Part shown: positions 33,801 through 46,200 of the stretch, one piece after another
How positions within the stretch are numbered: position 1 is the first letter of the stretch
Layout: each line of letters starts with the position of its first letter
From: Lingula anatina
Lineage: Eukaryota > Brachiopoda > Lingulata > Lingulida > Lingulidae
Length of the DNA: 52,529 nt
NCBI RefSeq assembly: GCF_001039355.2
Contig: NW_019773755.1
Coordinates: 1 to 52,529, forward strand
Reading direction: 5' to 3'
Notes under the pieces: model-generated
The model's database searches: none
What the model saw: the letters and a program-made list of their open reading frames with translations, nothing else
Told to the model about the DNA's origin: nothing
Translations under genes and position numbers: made by a program

Positions 33801-36800
33801 GTTAACTAGAGAAATATTGGGAACATTGTGTAAAAGGATTGATTTGTGGTTAACTAGATAGATATTGGAAACACTGGGTAAAAGGTATGGTTAAAGGTTA
33901 ACTATGTCAATACTGTGAGCCTTTGTTACCCATGTACTTGTACCATTTAACATTAATATTGCAACCACCGTCTACATAAACAGCTTGCAAGTGAGTTCTC
34001 ATACAACATTACGATAAGAAATGTGAGTGGATATTTAGACCCATTTGTTTTCAATTAAAATTAGACACTCAATTTTTTCTTGGCAGTTAACTGACTCAAG
34101 TACCTGCCATAAGGCCAAAAAACCATTTCTTCCTACTTTTTCCCCACAACCCGAAATTATGTCATGGATATTGGTTATAACATTGTTAAGAAGCTGCAAG
34201 ACTAGGTATATTAATGAGCGAATGCCGTTAGTCATCCAGTATAAAAAAAAATGATAGTTATAAATGCCTCTGATACTGGATACTTGAGTTATTCATATTT
34301 ATCCTTTAAAGTATATGAATCAGAAGATTGAAGTTTGTTTTCCAATGCTCTGTTTCAAGCCAAGACCCCAGACAACCAAGACCCCACCATGTCCAGCAGT
34401 GCAATACTGAAGGCGTTCTACCGTAACCCGGAATACAAGTCCGAAGTCGAACTTCAGAAGGAGGCCTGGCATAAGAAACAGCAGGAAAAATATTTAGCTA
34501 AAAGACTACAGCAAGATACACAGGTAAAGCCGTCTCCACAGGCTCCTGCGAAACAGGCAACGCAGACGCCACCAGGACAGAAGAAAAGTGGAGGATGGAA
34601 ACCTGTGCCACCAAAGGGAGCTGCTAGTCAAGAGAAAACTTCAGGTTGGTTCAGAGGGTCAAAGTCCCATTTCAAAGTAAAATTAAGGGCAAGAATAGGC
34701 CTAATCTTAAAACAGAGAACATCTGGCTTACTTTGATATCTGTCAGTAATAGGTTTTAGTAACTTAGAATTGATCAGAATTCGGTGGTGATCCAGTAATT
34801 TAATAATAATAATAATAATAATTGAGCTGCTTCAGCAGAGGTCTGTACTCTGTGAGTGCTTTCCTTCACTAACAGTGTGAGGCATAGTATATTATGGTAT
34901 TACTGTTTGCTTTAGAAAATATTTTATTGAATCCCCTACTTTCAGCATCTGATAAGAAAACGGGGAACAAACTGGACCACGAGAAGGACAAGGATGTCCA
35001 ACAAATGGACAAGGATGTTAAAGAAAAGGACAAGGATGTCCAGGAAAAGAACAAGGATGTTCAAGAGAAGGACAAGAATGTCCAGGAAAAGAACAAAGAT
35101 GTTCAAGAGAAGGGCAAGGATGTTCAAGAGAAGGACAAGGAATGGGAGGAATTCCAGAGGCAGATCCAAAAGTTGAAGGAAGAAGAAGAGAAAAGAAAAG
35201 AAGAGGAGAATAAGGAAGAGGAGGAAAAGAAGGAAAAGGAAAAAGGAGGTAAATTCATTGTCTTGGTGTAGATTTGACAGCTTGATGTTTTTTCTTTTTT
35301 ACATATAGGCTGAACTTTTCAAATTCTTTCTCAGTTTCAGACTTTTTATCTCCGTTGAAACAGACACGGTCATGGAAAGTTTTTATGATTATGGCTGATT
35401 TCATATGATTTGAATGCTATGAGAAATTGCAAGCTACATTTTCAAAATTTTCAGTTTTCACAACTTGCGCCCATGCACATTGACATGGAGGTATTATTGG
35501 ACATTCAGAAAATACATGTTACAAGGTATTATTAATATGACCTTTCAGATGTTTAGTTTCTTTCAAATTTATTCAATCTTTTGCAGAGGCTAAGAGCACG
35601 TCTGCTCCAAGCACAGAGACAAAGTTAGACCTGGAGAATACTGACTGGTCCTCGTGTAAACCTTGCAACATGAACTTTGAGTCCATAGACGTAAGTAGAA
35701 AGAGATGACATCAGATTAAATATTGGAACTTTTTTTTTTACAGCAAAATATAATAAATGAATAAATAAATATGTAATGTAAGTGAATAAAAAAATAAATT
35801 GGATAAAAAAGTAAAGAAATGGCTAATAGTCTCACCCCATTTTAACCTAATTGTATTGCTTTTCTTTAGGTTTTGAGTGTTAAAGTTAAGTAAAGTAGCT
35901 GGTAAAGACCAGCTTTTGGATAAAATGCTTTTGTGGAACTGTTCCCTGAACTCCTGTGATGCCAATATGATGTGCCTTCTGGGTAGAGAATTAAAAAAAA
36001 AAATTGACTATTTTGTCTTCCCAGCAATTCAAGGTCCACTGCAGAGGCATGTGGCACTCCATGAATGTACAGGCAGAAGAGGAGAAAGAGAGACAGAAAC
36101 ATATCCGAGAACGAGAAAAAGAGAAGGAAAAAGAGCGAGAGGCACGTTCACACCGAGGCCCAGATAGACGGAGAAGTAGGTCACCATACTCAAGAGAGAG
36201 AGATAGAGATCGCTACAGCAGACGATCCAGATCTCCCCGGCGCCGCGGACACTCAAGGGACCGTTCACGTGAAATATCACGTGAACGTTCACGTGGTATT
36301 TCACATGAACGTTCGCGTGGTATTTCACACGAACGTTCGCGTGGTCGAGATTATGATCTGGAATACAGAAGGTCTCATGATCCATACCACAGTCACAGTC
36401 GTGAAAGAGATCGCAATGGAAGGGGAAGAGAAAGGTACTAAAAGAATTCAAACAACATGGATATTATTCATTCTTGAAAATGGTGAAAAAATAGATTTCA
36501 AGTACCATGGATTGAAGTTACTGCCATGGAAATAATACTGAATTTTGAGGTGAATTGATTTGTCAGTAATGTGATTTTAGTTTTTTTATATAGCAAAATT
36601 ACGTCTTATTTATTACGTGCCTTTCGCATAAGTCCACTTAATCTTCCTCTAACAGGTCAAGGTCACCACACCGCTGGTCTACAAGGCCACCAGTTGTGAA
36701 ACAACCGGAAGAAAATGAGAAAAAAGAGGAGGAGGTAGATGAAGAAGATGAAGATGATGATGATGATGAAGAGTTAGACACCAGTTTTTGCAAGCTATGT

Positions 36801-37680
36801 AACCAGAAGTTTAACAATCCACAGGTGAGAAACCTGGTTGTTTTTATCTTGCAAGTAACAACTTGATGGCAAAGGTAGCAATATGAGATCTAGTCGTAAA
36901 TACACTAATTCTTGCCCATTTATAGCAATGAAAGGGGGGGGGGAGTGTGTATGATTTCAGTTTAGAGTTGGTCATGTTTATTTCGGAAGTTAAAAAAGAG
37001 AGAAATGGAAAAAAATTTAAAGAAAAAAAAACTTTTTTTGTCAAGGCCTATTGGATGCACACCCGTGGCATGATTCACATTCACAAGACCCTGGAGAAGG
37101 AGAAAAAGAAGAACCCAGAACTCCAGAAAGAGGCTGACAGACAGAGAGAGATACAGGTAGGGTGCATGTCACTCTTAGGTAAAGGATTCTTTTCTCCTTT
37201 CCTTACTCACCTGTAAATATCCTGCTCGGTCAAACTCCAGGAATGTGTGTGATAAATGGGTAAGGGGTTCCCATAATTTGGGATATTTATGTATTTATAC
37301 ATTCGAGAAGCTGCTCATCCAAATTCCAGGAACGGAATGCCTCACTGGGATTTCATCTATCTTATGAAGAAGTACATCTCTTTTTATGTACAGTCCTGAT
37401 TTGGTCATAAATTAGAGCATTTGTTGTTGAAGCCAGGAATGTTTCAGTATGATATTTTTCCCTGCTATGATGTTACAGGAGGGCTCCTGGAGAGAACCTG
37501 TGAGACAGAGGAAGTGGGAAGCGGCAGCGGAGAGAGATCTGGAGCCTGATGACATTGGAAAATTTGTTGATGGCTTCTATTGTAAGGTAATTTTGTTTAT
37601 TTATTCATTTTTTTTCATTTGTTTTTGAAGTGTGTGGGGGGGGGGGGTCTGAGGTATAGGAAGAAAGCTTATAAATTTGA

Positions 37681-37737
<57 letters not shown>

Positions 37738-40700
37738 CACACGTACATTATTGGATGCGTTTTTCTTGTATTCCAATTTAATATGAAGCTAATATTTTGT
37801 CTATTGTGTCTGTAAACACCACAGTGTGGTGATACTTGCAAAAGGATTTCTGATGGGATGATACTTAAGCTGGACCCACTGGCTAAGCTTGTTAGTCCTT
37901 GAGTGCAAAACTCTGGTTTGTATTTAGTATCAGTTTATTCTAATATGGAATGTTGGTGTCTATCAGTTCTGTTACTTAAAATAATTATAGTTAAGGTTAT
38001 TATATACAATTATAGGGCCCATCTTTTTCAAAACTAGCTCCCTTTGCTAAATTCTTCCAGTGTGTTTAATATATTGTAATATATTAGATTCAGTGCAATA
38101 TAAATTGGAAAAACAACTTATTATATAAAAAAGTCTAATAAAGAAATAAGGCTTAATTAACTCTTCTTCTTGGGGTATATGTAGATATCCAGTATGGTGA
38201 GACAGATCACAAGGAAGCCATCCCTAAATGATATTTAAAGCAGAATTTTCTCAAGGTGATTATCATTTAGGGTGGCAAGTTATGTAGCTTCCTTGGTCAG
38301 GTTTAGCCTGTAAATATGTTGAAATGGAGTGCCAGGATTTGAAACATACCTTAGTATGATAAAATTCAAGCAATGTTTGAAATTAATGCTTGTCTGTCTG
38401 CCTGGGGCTGACAACTTTCAGAACGGGCCAAGAAGTTTTCTCACCTGGGAGACAATCGGTCCAGCTACTTTTCAAGGTGACTGGACGTTCGGTCCAGCAA
38501 CTAATTTTCCTAAAAGGCAAACACTGATTTCAAGGCATTTACGGGCAGCCAAAATTCTTCTCTCTGTCACAGAAAATGCCTAGTTTTTGTATGGTGCTCC
38601 TCCAGGTCAGATCTCCACCATTTTCAGTCTGTGGTGATACGCCCAGTGTATGCATGCACCGCCACATGCAGCCACTGCCAATATCACATACAGGGACTTG
38701 CCTTTCTGTAGAGGACAGTTTTAGTGGGATTCAACTTTAATATATTAATATGATAAGCAAATCAGTTGATAAATAAATTGTTAAAAATGATTGATAGAAA
38801 TTGATCAAAAATTAAGAAAAAAGTTCAGTGTCTTATGAGGGATGTGGTGGTCCTGACATTTCATGTAGTTATTACATTTTTTTTATGTGGAGAATATGGA
38901 ATCAAAAAATGACAAGCCACAAGTTTTGATGGAACTGAATAAGGCTTCATTTGAGAAGAAGAATGTTTTTACCTGATCAAAAGAATTCTTTTTGAATTAT
39001 TTTATTGTGCATGAGAGAAAGTTTTCCTGATTATGCCTGATTTCCAGATTTTCAGTCTTCATTTTGATGGCCTTTCAGGGTTAACAGTTTTTACAACTTA
39101 AACCTTTGTAAGGGTATTGAAAGAGAAAGTATCACACAATCATTTGATAATGAATACAGCTTTTTATATGGAAAATTCTTCAATTTTTGCCATGTTTGAC
39201 AATGAAAATAAGAAGAGTGTTTTTGTTCTGAAATTCATTTCATCCCCACAAAGTTAAGGAAGTCATGTGGGGATATATAAGTACAGTAGCAAATAGTTGT
39301 TTGATATTTCCCAAATTAACGCAGGGGGCTGAAATCCGGATTTTAAACTTTAAGGGTTTTACGAGGTGAGTGTCTTTTCATTGAAAAAAAAAGAAGTAAA
39401 TAAAAGCTTATGCTAAGAGATATTTGAACATGATAGAGGGATTATTTGCTTACTAACATAGTGTATATGTAAGTTATCCCAGATTTCATGCGAAAAAAAA
39501 GTTGTCTGTTCAAATGATAGATGGCAGCACGATAGCAAATTCTCTTTATGACTGACAGATGACGGCACAATAGAAGAGTGACAAATGAAATCCAAGAGTT
39601 CTCGGAGGAGAAATGAAATTAACATAGCAGATTAATTCCTTTATTTATGTACAGACATACATGGCCTGTACATATAGCCATTACCTGTATCTGTTGTTGC
39701 CGTCGGCGGTGGCAGCGTCATTGCCCTGCACTTTCAGAGATGACATGATAAGTCAAAAGCCCTCATCAAAATTGACAGAATCTATTTTGTACAACATTAT
39801 TTGTTTTTATACCTGTACATTTTACAGCTTTGCTGCTTGTTTTCACAAAGCACTGAAAAATATTGTGAGTTGGGTATAAATTCCATTCAAAATATCTATA
39901 ATTCCGTGATAAGTGTAATTTTGTTAATGGATTTTCTTTTTGTTTGTATTTGGGACATTGTAGGCCTGTGATGTGACGTGCACTTCTGAGATCTCCTTAC
40001 AAGCTCACATGGATGGAATCAAACATTTAAAGGTACGTAAAGCCATGAGACAAACAAATAAAAAATATATATAAATAAATGAATGAATAAAGAAAGAAGT
40101 AAGTGAATAAATCGAGCTAGATGAGATGATTTTTTGTAGAATGAATATGTAGTATTGATTATGACTTTGAGTGATTTACATTAATCAGTCGCTGTGGTGG
40201 CATAATTAAGACCAAGAACCAATGCAAGTTTTGACTTAGTCTCTCAAAATAATAACATGATTTACTACACCAATGATTCAGAAATATATCAAGAAAAAAT
40301 ATTGAAAAAATGTTTAGCCTTTTGCTTGTTAATTTTACAACTAAAGAAGAAATAAAGCAAATAACAGGATAAAGTTGAAAAAGGCCTTATCAGATTGTCT
40401 GTCTATCTATGTTTATCTTTTTCATATATTTGTTCATTTCTATTTTGAAATATTAATAAGAAATATAAGAAATGCCATTTGATTTTCAGAAAGTGCGAGC
40501 TGGTGGTTCAGCAGTAGGTAAGTACAAAATACAATTAACTATTTATCTTTAAACTAATGCAAGCACATTCTGCAGGGGTAATAAAAAGTTTGTTACTTAA
40601 GTTTATTGATTTCCAAATGAAACGTGAACAATAAGTACTACCTGCTTTGTGAAGAAAATGGAGAAGCGAAGGAATCATGAAAACTGAAATTGCGTATACT

Positions 40701-43175
40701 CTTACTCTTGGTAAATGAAGAACACTGGAAGAAGAAGAAAAAAAAAAAAAGCTGTGCATCCCTGGAATTGCCTGTACCCTTGATAACAAGTCTGTGTAGT
40801 GAATACAGGCATGTTTGATTGGGAAATGCACTGAAATAAACTTTGTGCAATCTCCCCAGTCAATTTGACAACATTTAAGGATATTTAGCCAGGTGCACAA
40901 TATATCTCTGGAAACATTGAGGTTGCCTCCCTCTTCCCTTAATAAAACCTCCCTTGGTCATCACTGCTTGTCCTGGTCACCGGTGAAGTTATCGTGGTGG
41001 TCAAATCTCAGTGGTGGTGGTCAAGGGATGGTCTGTGCACTTGTGTGGACATTGGCGGCAAATTGGACATTGGCCACAGAAGTGGAACATTGTTGAAGAA
41101 TGGACAATAGTCGAAGATAAGACACTAATCGGTTTAAGAGACCTGTTTCTGAAGAAGAGCCAGGGCTACAAATATATATGGAGGGATTAAGAGAAAGTAT
41201 TACAGGAGTGTTACTTATTTAGGTTCTGTGTTGAGCAATAAAATTGAGCTTTAAGAGTATATTGGTTGAAAAAATATCCACGTGGGCTTGTCTCTTATTC
41301 AGTTCCACTCCTCTTAAAGGACAGAATTTTTTTCCTTTTTTTTTTTTATAATCTGTGGTTCTTCTGTTGAGACCAATGAATGTTTCAAGTCTCACCTAAC
41401 ACAATTGGACTGTTCCTTGCCCCGCTGTAGAAGAACAGGTAAAACAGACACTAAGGAAGCCCTGCTGATCCCTAGTGTGCTGTTTTCACTTATCATTGAA
41501 AGATTCCTCGGTTTGTATTAAAATGTCTTGTTGTTTGGGGATAGGAGGGAGGGTAGTTTTAAAAAAAGCTGGTACGATGTTTAACTCTAAATGTGGTCTA
41601 AGAGTACAGTAAAAATGTAGGCATTTAATGCATGTGAAATTGCTAGTTTTGAGAGTCTAAGGAAGAGGCTAGCTAAAAAATCGCTCTAAAAAAGCAAGGG
41701 AATTTCATTAGATATAATTGTTTTGTCTCTATTCAAGTGAAAACATCCAAATTTATTTCAAAGTCTGAATAGTAAGTATAAGAAGTTATTCAGAACACAT
41801 ATTCAATAAAATGTTTAATTATGTTTTTATATTATGTTTTAAAACAAAAAGAGGTGATTATTTTTTTATACAAAGAATATCTTTCAATTTATAAATCCAT
41901 ACCAAAAGAGGGTTATTTCAAACACCCTGTTGTGATTTTTTAAATATTATTTTTTTATAAAACTGCAATGGGTGATAGTTAGATTTTTGCCATTTTCAAA
42001 AAATCAAATAACTGATTCTGTTTCCTGTACTGGGTATGGTTTGGACCTGGAAATATTTTATTTAGAATAGTAAGGAAGTTACTGTAACAATTGTATTTTA
42101 TCAAGTGAAAGGAATTAAGTTGGTTTTTTTATATAGAGAGACTTGGGTTGTAAAGTAAAGAGAAAGTAAACTTAATTTAACTGAAAAATGGAGATTGTTA
42201 GTAGAAGTTTTTGAATATGTAGAATCATTGCAGGTGTGTGTTTTTGGGGTGGGGGGGTGGGGGGGAGGTGGTGAGTGAAGGGTATCATAAGCTGTTCAAA
42301 GTGTAGAGTGAATATTGGTGAAAAAAAAAAACGATACCATTTAGAAAAAAGTGGAAAGGTCACACAAAGGAATGAAATGTTCCCGTTACACCGTGAGAAC
42401 ATAATTATGTATTTGAGTGTCATTTTAAATGGGAATTGGGACGAGACTGAGAAAGCTGTTTTAGTATTAAATAGAAACATGACGATGGTTTGTAAGAAGT
42501 AATAGAGGGGGTAATTGCTTACAAGGTAAGTATGCAGTCCATTGTTTGAAAGATATTTTTATATGAGTCTGAAATTTGCATTTCTTTGGGGGGTGGGAGG
42601 GGGAGGGATTACCTACTCAGGGTTTGTGGGTGGGGTTTTAGTGAAGCTTGATTCATGTAAACTTAAGTACTCAAGCAGTATAACTAGCTGCAAGCATCTT
42701 CAAAATAGACCAGTTATAGAGTGTTTAGATATAAATGATAATTAATCAAAGATTGTACGAAATATTAATTTTGGACATTCATATGAATTGAAACTGCGGA
42801 ATTGTATTTTAAATGTGTTTATTATGATATAGTATTGTAATTTAACATTTGTGGATACTAAGAAGCTAAAAGGAAAGAAATTATCTGGCATAAAACTTAA
42901 ATGTTGAACAGGTCCTGGAACAATTCTCAAATACCTTGATTATCATAATATATGTATTTTAATTTTCTTGGATCATTTCCTGTGTCATCACTTGAATTTC
43001 TCTTTGCTCTTACATCATTAGTATATTAGTTGTGTTGTGAAATTTTCATATCTTATATAATTTTTTTCATAGATGGAAAAGGAAAGAGGAAGAAAGAATT
43101 GATGATCCAGCTTGCTATGGACAACTGCAGGGAGCCCCTGATTGGTATTTACTAGATATTAGATAGATAAATCAA

Positions 43176-43210
<35 letters not shown>

Positions 43211-43214
43211 ATTA

Positions 43215-43260
<46 letters not shown>

Positions 43261-46200
43261 GTTGTTATTGTAACAGATGTAAATGTCAATGTATTTTTTT
43301 TTGTAAGAACTGTAATCTACTTTTGGACTTGTGTCATTATTGGATCATTGAAATGTTGTCAATCTATGAAGTATATGACATTATGCTTTTATTACTGTTA
43401 AAAAATGTAATGGCTTATAATGTGAAAGTTATTGGTATAGATTATTACAAAAAAAAATTAAACAAAAAAAATTTAGAAATAGGAATAGAAAGAAGGCAGA
43501 CTTGATTCAGAAGTAGCAGAAGATTAGTGTGTTTTTTGTCTCGCCAGGTCTGGACTACCTGATCGAGTTCCAGCCAGAAGACCCTGCAGAGGAACCTCGT
43601 TATGTTTGCGAACTTTGCGAACAGAAGTTTGATCCCCGCCAGGTCATCGCTCACGTCACCGGTTTGAGACACAGAAACAGGTTTATGGTCTGTACAGTTC
43701 ACTGTTTTCAGCGCACTCTCCATTGATTTTGGAATGTTCCCCACTGTTTTGCCTAAGCTAAATTTATTTTGTCAGTAACATAGGTCATGCAAGCAAATGA
43801 AATAAAATAAAATAAACTTCGCTGGCCGGAATTATCACTGGCTTGAGACGCAAATAAACAGTGATCAGTTATGATGAATTTTTATATAATTTTTACATTT
43901 TTTATGGGATGGAATATATTTACTTTAAAATGTTTAGCTGCTTTTATTTTTTCAAACAATGATAATAATATAGTAATCTATGACTGCCTTCAGGTAGAAT
44001 ACAGCAACAAGAAATTGCATGGTTGGGAATTAATAATGATAACAATAATAATAATAATATACAATTTGTAAATTTAGAAAGAGAACTATCCCCTGTATCA
44101 CGAAAAACTGTACGAGCTCGGTGAGCGGCGTGAGAAGAAGTCTGTGAGGACTGACCTTGCACTGCAGTATGCCAAGTGGATAGAGGAAAGGGAGGGCAGG
44201 AAACCTATACGCCTCAAGTTGGTGCTGGAGCCTTTATTAAAAGGTTCGTACCTTACAGACATATCTCATGGTTGTTTACCTAACTCCCCCACCATTCAAA
44301 GAGAGAGAAAGAGAGCAATGCAGTTTGATTAACAAAGTATCAGTTTGAATTTGTATCTGTTTTGTATTAAATTTCCACATAAAGAACTAATTTATTAAAA
44401 ACTTTCCCAGTGTTATATACGATCGTTTTGTGTGTTGCCATGAATATGGCATGTATTTGGACGTGTTTAAAGATGTGCATAAAAAGATGCCTGGGTGCAC
44501 TCCAGTTAGGCTCACACCGCCTTTTACACCAAGTACTGTAGGGTTGCCAATCCAGTTGTATATGATGAGATCATAAAATCTAACACAGCTTGTGAACTGT
44601 TCCATCTCTACTTTTGAGACTAACACTGTCATCTTTATTATTTTCAGATTCAAACGCAACTTGGGTGGAAGATGATAAGTATTCTTCTGAAAGAGGTAAA
44701 CTAATGGGTTTTCACTTATTGTATTGATTATTGCTCTGGCTGTGGATGGTTTAAGATGTTTTAAAAGAAAATACTACTTTTTTTAGTAAGAATTTGAAAT
44801 AATTTCTAGACTAAAACTATAAAAAAAACACTGTTTTGCACTCAAACTTCATTACCAGGTATTGACTTCATGTAGCCATCTCCTGAGCAGGTGTTGACTG
44901 GTACTTTCTGGGGCCTATGAATTCAAAAAGTGATAATTTCTAGTCATTTGCCGTCCTTTTCAGCACACTTTGATTATTTCAGGTTTTAGCAAGAGAAGCA
45001 GTTGTTATCAACTGGGTGTTAATGTCACTGGTGCAAGGCTAGATCTTAGCCCATTATAATATGAATAATATATAAATAATATATCTCAAAAGCAGTGATT
45101 ACATTATGTCCATAACTATTGCAGTACTCGCTTAAAATGTACATATAACAATACAAAATTTCAAAGGAAAAAATACATCAATTCTTTTAATAATTCAGTA
45201 ATATACTTAAATGAATTGTAAAACAGACGATGTCATTTTCCCTTCTTCCACAGCATCAGGGTTGACTAGGAAGTATGAATCCTACTCCACTTACTCCGAG
45301 AGGGACGATGACTTGGATGACATTCAAAGAAAAGACGTCAATGTCAAGGAAGAACAGGGAGACACCAGGGGTGGGCCGAGAGATCCACGAGATAGAGGGC
45401 GCGATTATCTTGGCCCAGAACGAGAGAGAGGCTATCCCGATAGAGACTATTTCGACAGAAGAAGAGACTACTATGAAGGTCTAGATAGACCAGGATACCC
45501 TGAGCGCGGAGGAGTCTATCCTGGACGTTACAGAGACTACCCTGATGTGCGGGGTGCCCCCTATGATGACTCTTACTATGACAGGTGTGCAGAGCACATT
45601 TTTGGCTTCTCTTTATTAATAGCGCTTAATTCTAAAGCCAGACAAAATCTGGATTAGTTGGTCAACAAGTGTGGTAGACCCTCATGGATATTAAGAATTT
45701 TTTGCACCTTTTTTATTGGCACATTTTTTTTTTTAAGTGGAAGATGCAAAAGGTATTGAGAAATTCAGGTGTTATTCCCACTACAGACATGAAGAATTAC
45801 ACCTTTCAGTTCTTCATTTACACATTATGGGGTGAAAATGTTATAAATATGGCAATTTAAAGGCATAGATACCAACATTTGAAGTGTATAGATTTAAGTT
45901 ATTTAGATCAGAAATGGGCCAACTGAGAACCAAGTATATTTTGGTGGTGATCCATTTATTAGTTAATCATTTCATTAAGAAATGTAAATCGAGCTGCTAT
46001 CACAGAGGTCTGTACTCTCTGAGTGGTTTTCAATTTTTTCTTCTGTATTGCAGATATCCCAGATATCTCTTTATTAATAGCGCTTAATTCTAAAGCCAGA
46101 CAAAATCTGGATTAGTTGGTCAACAAGTGTGGTAGACCCTCGTGGATATTAAGAATTTTTTGCACCTTTTTTATTGGCACATTTTTTTTTTTTTTTTTTA

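Noticed and set aside
38329-38583. 84-codon ORF in the long zinc-finger intron
   Set aside because: No family resemblance, no acceptor/donor keeping phase, and the gene model is continuous without it.
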